This document shows positions 34,564-43,374 of a stretch of 64,000 nt of DNA, in pieces. How positions within the stretch are numbered: the first letter of the stretch is position 1; the number at the start of each line of letters is the position of its first letter. The DNA comes from Planococcus rifietoensis. GTDB lineage: Bacteria; Bacillota; Bacilli; Bacillales_A; Planococcaceae. Below the pieces are notes generated by a model, which saw nothing but the letters and a program-made list of their open reading frames with translations, searched no databases and was not told the DNA's origin. Location: the NCBI RefSeq assembly GCF_001465795.2, contig NZ_CP013659.2, positions 3,118,501 through 3,182,500 on the forward strand. The letters are read 5' to 3'. The translations under genes were made by a program, and so were the position numbers.

Positions 34564-34931
34564 TTATGCACATATCCACAGGCGATTCTACATCTTGTAG
34601 AATTTTATTTACTCGCCACAAGATACAATGCCTGTTGTTCACAGTAGTTGCACTTTGTGGATAACTTTTCGCTATCTGATAATTCAGTCAGTATAGGATA
34701 GCTTTCCGTTTTGGCAACAAATTCGTCAAGCCCTTGTCCCACATGCGTTTGGCAGCAATGTAGCTCCATTTTTACGCCTCCTTTCGATTTCCGAATATTC
34801 AACACAGTTATACACATTTCGTTCCCTTTTATCCACAATCCATTTTAACAGATATAAAACACTACGGATAGCGAAGCTTTTGCCGCCTGTGGATTGTTAA
34901 CAATCGATTTTTAACAAAAAAGTTATCCACA
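34564..34931. promoter_or_regulatory. cluster of DnaA boxes
   Basis: Three perfect TTATCCACA boxes lie at 34656-34664 (minus), 34829-34837 and 34923-34931 (plus). One-mismatch boxes lie at 34564-34572 (TTATGCACA), 34572-34580 (ATATCCACA) and 34808-34816 (TTATACACA), and a two-mismatch box at 34888-34896. The cluster spans the small CxxC gene and its upstream gap. The 34770-35033 gap otherwise holds only promoter-like AT-rich sequence. Confidence 0.75.
34605..34769 (-). CDS. small CxxH/CxxC zinc-finger-like protein
   Basis: A 54-residue protein with two paired motifs: CCQTH near the start (residues 5-9) and CNYC near residue 40. This is the pattern of the small CxxH/CxxC family found next to rlmH in Bacillales. 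The four ligands could hold zinc. GGAGG lies seven bases upstream of the ATG at 34769; longer in-frame readings lack homology. Function is unknown. Confidence 0.85.
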   Translation of the reverse strand: MELHCCQTHVGQGLDEFVAKTESYPILTELSDSEKLSTKCNYCEQQALYLVASK

Positions 34932-35035
34932 TGCCATTTTCCCGAACAATTGCCCTTTTTCAGCTAAAAATTCGAGCTCCGAAGTGTATAATATTCAGCT
35001 GATTTTTGTTTCTTCCTTTCATTTTCGGAAATGAA

Positions 35036-35081
35036 AAAAACAGTTCCAATTGGTGCATAAAACACCAATTGGAACTGTTCA
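35036..35081 (-). terminator. intrinsic terminator of the HtrA-like protease gene
   Basis: AACAGTTCCAATTGGTG pairs perfectly with its complement and is followed by TTTTTTT on the minus strand. Confidence 0.9.
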
Positions 35082-35085
35082 GGTA

Positions 35086-36288
35086 TTACTGTGTGGAATT
35101 GTCAGTGAGTTCAAGCTCGAATTCGAGCAATTCTCCGTTTCGGTATGCTTTTACCTGCAGCATATCCCCAATTTGTTTTTCGTTGTAAAGATGCTGGCGC
35201 AACTCGATAATATCGCCAATTTCTTCACCATCCAGCTCGACGATGACATCGTATTGGCGCATGCCCGCTTCATCCGCCGCAGAAGACGGGACAACCGAGC
35301 TGACGACGACACCTGCCGTGACGTCTTCCGTCAAATTCAATGTATCGTCACGGTATGTGCTCGGCACTTGCGCCAAATCAATCAGCGTGATGCCCATTGC
35401 CGGACGCACCATTTCACCCGTTGCTTCGAGTTGATTGATGACCGGCAGCGCCGAATTGATCGGAATCGAGAAGCCGATTCCCTCGACTTGAGAAGTGGCG
35501 ATTTTCATGGAGTTGATGCCAATCAATTGCCCTGCCAAATTGACGAGCGCACCGCCGCTGTTTCCGGGGTTGATCGCTGCATCTGTCTGCAAGACTTCCG
35601 CTTGCCAGTCTTCTGTGCCGTCGCCGTCCAGGTCGACCGGCACTGCCCGGTCAGTGCCTGACACGACGCCGCTCGTCACAGAACCTGAGAATTCAAGACC
35701 AAGCGGATTGCCGATCGCGATGACCGCTTCGCCGCGCTTCAATGCATCCGAATCACCCAGCTCCACAACACCCTGCACTTTCTCGTTGCTCATTTCAAGA
35801 ACAGCGAGATCGGTCCAAATATCGCTGCCGACCACTTGTGCGTCGACTTTCGTCCCATCGGCCAACGTCACTTCGATGCCGCTCGCGCCGTCAACGACGT
35901 GATGGTTCGTTACAACATACGCGGTATCGCCTTCACTTTTATAAATGACGCCAGAGCCCGTGCCGACTGCCTGTTCCTGGCTTTGCGAGAAGAAATCCCC
36001 GCCTGTCTGGAGATTCGACACGCCGACTACCGCATCCGACGCCTCGTCGACTGCTTTCGTCACGTCAGTCGTGATATCAAGCGACGCGCCTTGCTGCTCA
36101 CGGTTTTGCTGCTGGATCTGGGTGCCGGAATTTGTTGATTCGGTGCCTGGCAATAAGCCCGGTGCTTGCGAAAACAACAGCCACATTAATAACGCTCCGA
36201 CCAGTACGCCGAATATCCCCGCAAAGAAACTGCCCGCACGGCTCGGCTTCGGCTGCCTGCCATTCGGCGTTTGATTGTAATAACCCAT
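35086..36288 (-). CDS. HtrA/DegP-like membrane-anchored serine protease
   Basis: A 400-residue trypsin-like protease of the HtrC/YyxA group. One membrane segment near residues 24-45 anchors it with the catalytic part outside. The triad is visible: His in VVTNHHVVDGA, Asp in DIWTDLAVL, Ser in NPGNSGGAL. A C-terminal PDZ domain covers about the last 95 residues. It should handle misfolded exported proteins. It follows the wal operon as in B. subtilis but is separated by repeats and a terminator. The ATG at 36288 gives the better ribosome-site spacing. Confidence 0.93.
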   Translation of the reverse strand: MGYYNQTPNGRQPKPSRAGSFFAGIFGVLVGALLMWLLFSQAPGLLPGTESTNSGTQIQQQNREQQGASLDITTDVTKAVDEASDAVVGVSNLQTGGDFFSQSQEQAVGTGSGVIYKSEGDTAYVVTNHHVVDGASGIEVTLADGTKVDAQVVGSDIWTDLAVLEMSNEKVQGVVELGDSDALKRGEAVIAIGNPLGLEFSGSVTSGVVSGTDRAVPVDLDGDGTEDWQAEVLQTDAAINPGNSGGALVNLAGQLIGINSMKIATSQVEGIGFSIPINSALPVINQLEATGEMVRPAMGITLIDLAQVPSTYRDDTLNLTEDVTAGVVVSSVVPSSAADEAGMRQYDVIVELDGEEIGDIIELRQHLYNEKQIGDMLQVKAYRNGELLEFELELTDNSTQ

Positions 36289-36509
36289 AGCCTCCATCCT
36301 CTCTTATGCCTCTCTTTTTATCATAAGATGTACCCGCCAAAATGCAAGCAATCCTCCCTGTATGAGCAGGCTAGAAGGTTGTCATTCAACTTACTTTGTA
36401 CACTTTTAAACTGGATGATTGGTCGTAGGGCAGTAAGATGATGCTTCCCACAACTATTACTTCGACTTCTATATTCATCCCACACGAGCTGATGTAGATC
36501 GAAGCGGCG

Positions 36510-36640
36510 AATAAACGGACGAAGTCACGCTAAGTCCATTTATTTGCGACGTATCTGATTGGGAAATGCGGGAGCAACGTAGAGTTACCCGATGCGCTTC
36601 AGCAACTTTTCCCCAATCACTATGCTTTTTCGGCATAAAG
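36510..36640 (+). repeat. dispersed hairpin repeat R3, copy at 36.5 kb
   Basis: The segment starts with the inverted pair AATAAACGGAC / GTCCATTTATT, then GCGACGTATCTG, GGGAGCAACG, GATGCGCTTCAGCAAC and TTTTTCGGCATAAAG. The same order of blocks occurs inside tandem-repeat unit 2 (51796-51905), and a shorter part at 55530-55575. It is non-coding. Confidence 0.65.
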
Positions 36641-36701
36641 ATCTTTTTAAGCAAGCTTATAGAACTAGTCTATAGTATTTTTCCCCTCACTCTAGCTGAT
36701 G

Positions 36702-36825
36702 AGAATGGAGGCGGCGACTCCTGCGGGAACAGCGCGAGCTGAAGACCCTGGACTGAGCGCAGCGAGGGAAGCGGCTGAAGCCGTGCCCGCGGAAAGCGTC
36801 CGCCGCAGTGAGCATCAGCGGCTCT
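36702..36825 (+). repeat. GC-rich intergenic repeat R2 (Bacillaceae-type)
   Basis: Contains GGCGACTCCTGCGGGAACAG, GCGCGAGCTGAAGACC, GAGCGCAGCGAGGGAAGCGG and CCGCGGAAAGCGTCCGCC, with outer inverted ends GCTGATG / CATCAGC. Similar palindromic elements are widespread between genes in Bacillaceae and Planococcaceae (from memory). Only one copy is in the window. The rest of the 36298-36832 gap outside R2 and R3 shows nothing recognisable. Confidence 0.7.
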
Positions 36826-36832
36826 AAAAACA

Positions 36833-36880
36833 AAAAAGACTGCCCCACAGGCCGCATCTAAGGCTTCTGGGACAGTCTCT
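36833..36880 (-). terminator. intrinsic terminator of the wal operon
   Basis: AGACTGTCCCAGAAGCC pairs with GGCCTGTGGGGCAGTCT (imperfect) and is followed by TTTTTTG on the minus strand, just after walJ. Confidence 0.8.
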
Positions 36881-36889
36881 CCTATCTAT

Positions 36890-37678
36890 TCACACCACAA
36901 CCAAAGGCGTCGCTTCGGTCGGCGAGGTATCAAACAAATCGACGTAATCGCCGACGATGATGCCTTTTGTCTGCAATGTCTGCTCGACGCTCATGCGCGC
37001 GAGGTCTTTCATGTTATTGTCTTTGCTCAAATGCGACAAGTAGATGCGCGTCGGCTTCTCCGCGAGCACTTCCGACATCGCCACCGCCGCATCTTCATTC
37101 GACACGTGCCCGACGTCGCTCAGGATGCGTCGTTTGACCGACCATGGGTAGCGCCCCATCTGCAACATTCCGATGTCGTGGTTGCTCTCAAACACATAAG
37201 CATCGGATGCGCCGATGATGCCTTTCATGCGATCGCTGACATAGCCCGTATCGGTGATCAGCGCAAGTTTGCGCCCATGTTCATGGAATACATAGAACAT
37301 CGGGTCCGCCGCATCATGCGACACGCCGAACGATTCGATGTCGAGGCCGCCAAACGATTTCGTCGTCTCCATATCGAAATGGAAACGCTGGTCGACCGGA
37401 ATCTCGCCGACCAGCCCGTCCATCGCCGTCCACGTTTTGGCGTTGGCGTAAATCGGCACTTTATGCCGGCGGGCGGCGATGCCGAGCCCTTTAATATGAT
37501 CGCTATGCTCATGGGTGACAAGAATGCCGTCTAGCTTGCCCATATCGCGGCCGATGGAGGCGAATAACGACTCCAATTTCTTGCCGCTAAGCCCTGCGTC
37601 CACTAAAAACGCATGCTCGTCGTTTTCTATATAAATGGCATTGCCAGTCGAACCGCTGGCCAATACACTGAAGCGCAT
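36890..37678 (-). CDS. walJ: WalJ, metallo-beta-lactamase-fold exonuclease
   Basis: A 262-residue cytosolic protein (YycJ). The metal-binding signature is [10 protein letters not shown] near residue 55, with further ligands in [15 protein letters not shown] and LSHLSKDN. Homologues are 5'-3' exonucleases linked to DNA mismatch repair and cell-cycle coordination. It is the last gene of the wal operon, 13 bp after walI. Confidence 0.95.
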   Translation of the reverse strand: MRFSVLASGSTGNAIYIENDEHAFLVDAGLSGKKLESLFASIGRDMGKLDGILVTHEHSDHIKGLGIAARRHKVPIYANAKTWTAMDGLVGEIPVDQRFHFDMETTKSFGGLDIESFGVSHDAADPMFYVFHEHGRKLALITDTGYVSDRMKGIIGASDAYVFESNHDIGMLQMGRYPWSVKRRILSDVGHVSNEDAAVAMSEVLAEKPTRIYLSHLSKDNNMKDLARMSVEQTLQTKGIIVGDYVDLFDTSPTEATPLVVV

Positions 37679-37691
37679 AGTTAAAATCTCC

Positions 37692-38495
37692 TTACTCTGC
37701 TGTTTCCTCGTTCTTTTTATTCAATTCAATGACACCGTCTTTGATGGCATTGACGAAATGATCTGTTTCGACACCTTCAGAATCCTTCACACGGACGCGC
37801 CAGGTCGGAACGAACATCTGCCGGTTTTCTGACACTTGCACATGCGTCGAATAGCCAAGTTCGACTTCCGTGATGCGGCTATTGGTCTGAAGCAGACTCT
37901 TTTGATAGAGCGTATGGATCGCTTCTAGCGGTTTGATCAATCTCTTTTGCTCTTCATTTTCGATAATATTGTTAAATAAAGTTTGCTCGAAGCCAATCAC
38001 GGCATCGTTTTCATTCCAGAACACCGTCAACTGGCCGCCCGTGCTATAGAATAGCGGGACGTCTGTGATCTGCTGGAAAAATACCGCGTGGTTCTGGTCT
38101 TCATCGATTTTCCATAAGGTGTATTCTGAGCTTTCCGGAACTTCCTCTTCAATGAATGCCTGCAGTGCGTCTTCTTTATCGCCTTCTAGATCGACTGGCT
38201 TATCGTAAGTGATTTGCAGCAGCCGTTCATCTAAAACATTGACGATCCCGTCAATGTCCACTTCGTTTTCAGTGAACGATTTTGATTCGCCGCGCACATA
38301 GGGCTTGTCTTCAGATGAATCCGGCAATGCCGAATAGGTGATATTGTCTCCGTGGAGCTTCTCATCGATAGACGATTCCGGAAGTGGTTGGATCTGTTCG
38401 GCTTCCGTATAACGGTCGATATACAGTGAATACAAGAAAACATTGAGAATCGAAAAAACAACGATGAAAATGGTCTTTGTTTTACTCCAATCCAA
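37692..38495 (-). CDS. walI: WalI, regulator of the WalK sensor kinase
   Basis: A 267-residue YycI homologue. It has a single N-terminal membrane segment (residues 7-25) and an extracellular domain ending in the conserved [10 protein letters not shown] stretch. With WalH it restrains WalK at the membrane. The gene overlaps the end of walH by 14 bases, so the two are translationally coupled. Confidence 0.93.
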   Translation of the reverse strand: MDWSKTKTIFIVVFSILNVFLYSLYIDRYTEAEQIQPLPESSIDEKLHGDNITYSALPDSSEDKPYVRGESKSFTENEVDIDGIVNVLDERLLQITYDKPVDLEGDKEDALQAFIEEEVPESSEYTLWKIDEDQNHAVFFQQITDVPLFYSTGGQLTVFWNENDAVIGFEQTLFNNIIENEEQKRLIKPLEAIHTLYQKSLLQTNSRITEVELGYSTHVQVSENRQMFVPTWRVRVKDSEGVETDHFVNAIKDGVIELNKKNEETAE

Positions 38496-39817
38496 GCTTC
38501 ACGCCTCCTACTGATTCGTCAGATAGCCGTGTCCAGTTGCCATTTGCTTTATAATACCAAGCCGGTTGGAACATAATCAATTGACCGTCTTCACTGCGTG
38601 TCAGCTCATAGCCAATCGTCACTGCTTCAATCGTCGATAGATCTGTATCAAGGCGCGACAAAGCTTTCAGAACGACTTCGCCTGACGTCATTTCGACGTC
38701 ACGGGTTTCAGCGACTGAATCGCGGAAATAAGTCGGACGGCTATAACGGAATGCCTGCTCGATGCCGTCACTGATGCCCCATTCGACGTCTAGACTCACG
38801 GCCATCGTATTGCTAAAGACCGGCAAGCCATCAAAAAACAATTGATAACTGATCTGCTGGTTGACCGATTTCATGCCAAAATACACATATTGGTCGGTCC
38901 AGCCGCCGTGTTCATTGACGAAACTAATCGAGTTGAACACCAGGTCGGACGGGATCGCCGGGTCGGAGGTTTCGGCTTTCGGCTGTACATAATTGATGCT
39001 TTTCTGGCCGTCCAATTCGCGCATGATGGCCCCTGACTCATCGGTGAATTCCTCACTCTGCAGGTCCCCTGCAAACTGTGAGCTCGGGCTGTCCATGATG
39101 GCATCTGCAAATGTAGATGCTGGAGTTTCGCCCAGCAAATAATTAAAAGCTGTCTTCTCTATCGGGCCTTCCGGCACATAGACCGGCAATGTGCCGATGT
39201 CAGGATCCGTGACGTAGCGGTCGTACTCTTCTGATGGCTGCACATAGTCGCCGCGGAACTCAATCAACTCAGCGTCCGATACTTGTGCTTCGTAAACCCG
39301 GCCGGATCCGGTGTTGATAAAGTAAATGACAGAATCGGGATTTTCCTCTGTGCCCCATTCGACTACGACCCTGTTAAAGGTCGATTCCGGCAAATTATTA
39401 TCGGAAATGTCCATGATGATGTCAAACACAGGAAACGGCACAGCCCCTGGATAATACAGCACGGTGCGCCCCGGTTCTTGTAAATACTGCTTGAGTACTT
39501 CGGTCCCCGCTTCTTCTTCAAATAGCTGGACGTCGGAAATCTCCCATTGCTGGATCGTGTCCAACATCGTTTCAATTTTCGGTTTGTGAGAAAGTGCCGG
39601 TCACTTCGTTTTCGTGGTGATACAACACTTTCACGGGCCTCACGACTTCCTCTGCGCTGCGCTTGTCGCCGATTGAGACATCATCCACTTGCGTGGGCGT
39701 TTCGAGCTCCTCAAGCTTTGGGGTGAATGTCCAAATAGTGAAAGTCAGTGCCAGGCTTAGAAAAATCAAAATAAACAAGGCAACGGATTTTACATGCTCC
39801 AAGTATTTCAATCCCAT
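38482..39817 (-). pseudogene. walH: walH, split by an apparent frameshift
   Basis: Two adjoining frames together make a full-length YycH homologue of about 440 residues. The 5' part (39572-39817) encodes 81 residues with the membrane anchor (ALFILIFLSLALTFTIWTF) and stops after GTFSQTEN. The 3' part (38482-39567, 361 residues) continues the protein from IETMLDTIQQWEISD. The break falls at an AAAA run: removing one A (or adding two) restores a single frame. WalH normally inhibits WalK together with WalI. The break could be a true mutation, slippage, or a homopolymer read error. Confidence 0.85.
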
Positions 39818-41634
39818 TCACCTCCATCATCAATTTCATATGGCAAGGTGAAATAAATCGAGGTCCCTTTGCCGTAACGGCTTTGCGCCCAAATCCTACC
39901 GCCGTGGGCATTGATCATTTCCTTTGAAATCGCAAGGCCAAGCCCCGTTCCGCCCATGGCACGCGAACGCGCTCGGTCGACGCGGTAGAAGCGGTCGAAA
40001 ATGCGCTCGACATTTTCTTTCGGGATGCCCATTCCTTCATCGCTGATTGAAACGAGCAATTCGCCTTCTTTCTCGCGGACAGAAAAGCGAACTTTGCCGC
40101 CTTCCGGAGAATACTTCAAGGCATTGGAAATGATGTTATCAATGACTTGCGTCAATTTATCGGTATCGATTTCCACGAAGTACTGCGATTTCGGTACTTT
40201 CCGCTCGAACGATACATTTTGGGATTTCGACATTTCAAAGCGGTCGATGATGCGGTTGAAAAACACACCGAACTCGACCATTTCGCGGCTTAAATCCGCT
40301 TCGCTCGAATCCATCTTCGACAATTTCAGCAAATCGTTGACGAGGCGGATCATCCGCTCGGTCTCGGTCTGCGTGACATTGAGGAAATTCGGCGCGAGAT
40401 CCGGATCTTGCCAAGCACCGTCAGCGAGCGCCTCCAAATAGCTGCGCATCGTCGTGAGCGGTGTCCGTAGTTCATGCGATACGTTCGCCACAAACTCACG
40501 GCGTTCCATATCAATCTTCTCCTGCTCGGTATTATCGTGCAGGACGGCGATCAAGCCGTTGACAAAACCGGTCTCTTTTTGGATGACCGAGAAAGTCGTG
40601 CGCAGAAGCGTCGCTTGATCTTGTGAACTGATATCAAGCGTAATCGCATCGCGCATATCGATTAAATCTTCGAATGTATAGGATTCATCCAAGCCAAGAA
40701 CCGTCGTGACAGGCCGGTTGATGACTGTTTCACGTGAAACATTCAATAATTGCAAAGCCGGTTCATTGATCAAGATGATGCGCCCTCTGCGGTCTGTCGA
40801 AAGAACGCCATCCGTCATATTGGCAAGCACCGAGGCGAGTTTACGCCGCTCACTTTCCGTTGACTGCTGGGATTCCTGCAGCCGATTTGTTAAGTGGTTG
40901 AACGCCCGGGCAAGCTGGCCGATTTCATCTTCACTGTAAACGCGGACTTTGCGTGAGAAATTGCCTTTTGCCATCGCCTGCGCTTGCCTGCGCATATCAG
41001 CAATCGGCCGCGAAATCGTCTGGGCGACCAATACGCCAAGCACAGCCGTGATGACCAAAGCAATGGCGGTACCGCCGGCCAAAATGGAGTTGATGGTGTC
41101 CATTTGATCATAGACATTCTCGACTTCCGCTTTCACATACAGTGTGCCAAGCATCTCGCCCCCGACCGCCGTGATTGGCAAGGTTCGGACCCATACCCGC
41201 TCTTCTAGGGTTCTGTCTATATATGTTTGCGTGAGCAGCGTCTCCCCGACGATGGAGCGACGGATTTGGTCATCTGTCGAACGCTGGCCGACGAGCGACT
41301 GGTTCTCGCCCAAGGACGTTGCCAAAATCCGGTAACGATTATCGACGACGCGGATTTCAATGATATCCTGCGAATTAAAATTAGAAAGGACCGACCGAAG
41401 GCTCTGCTCGACTGTCAGGTCCTCGTCTGTCCGGTTGCGGATCATCTCTTCGCGGACGCTGAACTCGATGATTTCCATGCGGTCTACAATCGAATCCTCG
41501 AAGTTTCCGCGCAGCGTTTGTTCGAGCTGCTCGGAAAAATAAAGGCCGATGATCTGCATCGCCAACAAGATCAGCAAAATATAGATCAATACAAATTTCA
41601 CATGGATCGACTTAAAAAAACTGGTTTTCAGCAT
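39808..41634 (-). CDS. walK: WalK, essential cell-wall sensor histidine kinase
   Basis: A 608-residue membrane kinase. Two membrane segments (about residues 13-32 and 183-205) enclose an extracellular PAS-like sensor. Then come HAMP, a cytosolic PAS domain around NVSRETVINRP, a dimerisation domain with phospho-acceptor His in VSHELRTPLTTM, and an ATPase domain with NIISNALKYS, DEGMGIP and GTGLGLAI. It phosphorylates WalR to control autolysins and wall metabolism. Its stop overlaps the walH start by ten bases. A perfect parS site lies in the codons for NVSRET. Confidence 0.97.
   Translation of the reverse strand: MLKTSFFKSIHVKFVLIYILLILLAMQIIGLYFSEQLEQTLRGNFEDSIVDRMEIIEFSVREEMIRNRTDEDLTVEQSLRSVLSNFNSQDIIEIRVVDNRYRILATSLGENQSLVGQRSTDDQIRRSIVGETLLTQTYIDRTLEERVWVRTLPITAVGGEMLGTLYVKAEVENVYDQMDTINSILAGGTAIALVITAVLGVLVAQTISRPIADMRRQAQAMAKGNFSRKVRVYSEDEIGQLARAFNHLTNRLQESQQSTESERRKLASVLANMTDGVLSTDRRGRIILINEPALQLLNVSRETVINRPVTTVLGLDESYTFEDLIDMRDAITLDISSQDQATLLRTTFSVIQKETGFVNGLIAVLHDNTEQEKIDMERREFVANVSHELRTPLTTMRSYLEALADGAWQDPDLAPNFLNVTQTETERMIRLVNDLLKLSKMDSSEADLSREMVEFGVFFNRIIDRFEMSKSQNVSFERKVPKSQYFVEIDTDKLTQVIDNIISNALKYSPEGGKVRFSVREKEGELLVSISDEGMGIPKENVERIFDRFYRVDRARSRAMGGTGLGLAISKEMINAHGGRIWAQSRYGKGTSIYFTLPYEIDDGGEWD
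40726..40741. promoter_or_regulatory. parS site inside walK
   Basis: TGTTTCACGTGAAACA is a perfect 16-bp palindrome and full match to the parS consensus TGTTNCACGTGAAACA bound by ParB. Confidence 0.93.
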
Positions 41635-41639
41635 TCAGC

Positions 41640-42347
41640 CTACTCCTGTTCAGGGTTCCGCAGGTAGTAGCCGACGCCGCGACGCGTCACGATCCACGCT
41701 GGGTGACTCGGATTGTCTTCAATTTTTTCACGCAAGCGGCGAATCGTGACGTCCACTGTCCGCACATCGCCGAAATAATCATAGCCCCATACCGTTTGCA
41801 GCAAATGCTCACGCGTCATGACTTGCCCGATATGTTTCGCTAAATAATGCAAAAGCTCAAACTCCCGGTGCGTCAATTCGATCGTCTCTTCGCGCTTCAA
41901 CACCAAATACGCATCCGGCTGAATCGTCAACGACCCGACCTGAATATCATTCGAGCCTACGCCTTCCTCTTCTGCCGGCACAACATTCTGGCGCCGCAGA
42001 TTCGCTTTGACACGCGCAATCAATTCACGCGTCGAGAATGGCTTCGTCACGTAATCATCCGCTCCGAGCTCAAGCCCCAGCACTTTGTCGATCTCTGAGT
42101 CCTTCGCCGTCAGCATAATGATCGGAAAATCGAATTTCTTGCGCACTTCCCGGCACACTTCCATGCCGTCGCGGTTTGGCAGCATGATGTCGAGCAGCAT
42201 CAAGTCCGGCTGAATCTCTTCCGCCACTTTGATCGCCTCGTCGCCGTCATAAGCCACGACCACATTAAAGCCTTCTTTTTTCAAATTAAATTGCAAAATA
42301 TCCGCAATGGGCTTCTCATCATCCACAACTAATATTGTTTTATTCAT
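41640..42347 (-). CDS. walR: WalR, essential OmpR-type response regulator
   Basis: A 235-residue regulator. The receiver domain begins with [14 protein letters not shown], phospho-acceptor Asp is in [13 protein letters not shown] (near residue 53) and the conserved Lys is in [13 protein letters not shown]-terminal winged helix contains [14 protein letters not shown]. It controls cell-wall hydrolase genes, typically via paired TGTWAH sites. First gene of the wal operon, five bases before walK. Confidence 0.97.
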   Translation of the reverse strand: MNKTILVVDDEKPIADILQFNLKKEGFNVVVAYDGDEAIKVAEEIQPDLMLLDIMLPNRDGMEVCREVRKKFDFPIIMLTAKDSEIDKVLGLELGADDYVTKPFSTRELIARVKANLRRQNVVPAEEEGVGSNDIQVGSLTIQPDAYLVLKREETIELTHREFELLHYLAKHIGQVMTREHLLQTVWGYDYFGDVRTVDVTIRRLREKIEDNPSHPAWIVTRRGVGYYLRNPEQE

Positions 42348-42499
42348 CTATCTTCTCCCCCTCTGATTCCCATTTGTTCCACCTGTACACAGCCGTTTTG
42401 ACATTCTTTGCTATCCTTTACTTTATCATTATTTCAAGCATTTCGCACCTTTGGATGGTCACAGCGGGGCTCAGCGGCTTACGGGTTCTAGAGGCGTAA

Positions 42500-42972
42500 A
42501 CGCCTGGCGATGATAGCGAGGGATTTTGTGTAGACGTATTTCTTTGTGCTAATTAAGCATCTTATTGGTCTTCGCCGCCCTGCTTGGGGTTGGCCTCTTG
42601 CCATAAGCCAAGAAGAACACTTGGCTTACGGCTTCGGCTCACCCCTTTACGCTGTGCGGCTGAGAGATTTCGTTGATTCAGGTGCGTTTAAATAGATATG
42701 CTTCTGTACGAGTTGCCGGCTAGCGGGGGAATCGCTTCCCAGGGAATATGAGAAGATAGCGGGAGTTTGCGTGTTGACCTATTTCTGCATTCTACTTTTT
42801 CTTCCTCTTATTATTCGCCGCTCTGCTTTGGGTTGGCCTCTTGCCATAAGCCAGAAAGAACACCTGTCTTACGGCTTCGGCTCGCCCCTTTACGCTGTGC
42901 GACTTGAAGATTTCGTTGAGTCGAGTGCGTTCAGGTGGATCTGCTTCTATAACTAGTTGCCGGCTAGTGGGG
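42500..42972 (+). repeat. left array of the ~246-bp tandem repeat (two units)
   Basis: Unit A runs from about 42500 to 42728 with a degenerate beginning; unit B is 42729-42972 (244 bp). Each carries the ~87-nt hairpin described for the right array (42574-42660 and 42817-42903). Shared blocks include GCTTTGGGTTGGCCTCTTGC, CTTACGGCTTCGGCTC and GTTGCCGGCTAG. The gap between walR and the M23 gene (42348-43335) contains this array and the module that follows; nothing else was seen. Confidence 0.9.
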
Positions 42973-43068
42973 GAATCACTTCCCGAGATGCGGCATCTGA
43001 CAAATAAGTGTTTGAACTGAAAATCATACTCTCTTCGATCCAAATGATATGAACTGCAAAATATGATG

Positions 43069-43280
43069 TATTTCCACACTTCCTATCGATTGGACAGAAG
43101 AAGTTTTCTTCCCCTCTAAAACTTGAGACGGAGTGGAAGGGGCCGACGCCTGGGGGACCGAGCGGGCTGGCGAGACAATTGTGCCGCGCTCTTTGGCACA
43201 TTGGCTCAACACCCGCCCCCCGGCAAGCGTGCCCCTGGAACGCAGTCTAATAGCGCAAGCTATTTTACTCACTTGATCGA
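43069..43280 (+). repeat. GC-rich module following the left array
   Basis: Contains CTTCCCCTCTAAAACTTGAG, GACGGAGTGGAAGGGG, GCGGGCTGGCGAGACAA and TTGGCTCAACACCCGCCCC. The same order of blocks follows the right array at 53078-53290 with about four-fifths identity by eye. Both modules sit 3' of a repeat array in the same orientation. Confidence 0.85.
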
Positions 43281-43335
43281 ATGTTCTACAACACTCCAGA
43301 TGCACTATCCCACAATCTATCTATATTGAAATACA

Positions 43336-43370
43336 TAAAAAAAGCTCCCAGCACGCTGGCAGCTTCTTAT
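43336..43370 (-). terminator. intrinsic terminator of the M23 peptidase gene
   Basis: AAGCTGCCAGC and GCTGGGAGCTT form a short GC-rich stem followed by TTTTTTT on the minus strand. Confidence 0.85.
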
Positions 43371-43374
43371 TAGT

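Noticed and set aside
34587..34606. Inverted repeat TTCTACATCTTGTAGAA at the end of the CxxC gene
   Set aside because: Short and AT-rich with only a weak T-tail; not enough to call a terminator or operator.
42398..42429. Plus-strand TTGACA followed by TATCAT leading into the left repeat array
   Set aside because: Spacing is 20 bp, too long for a confident sigma-A promoter; other spacings give poor -10 boxes.
42771..43305. Short frames in the left array and module (42771-42956, 43024-43305)
   Set aside because: Repeat-derived, no ribosome site, not conserved in frame in the right-hand copy.
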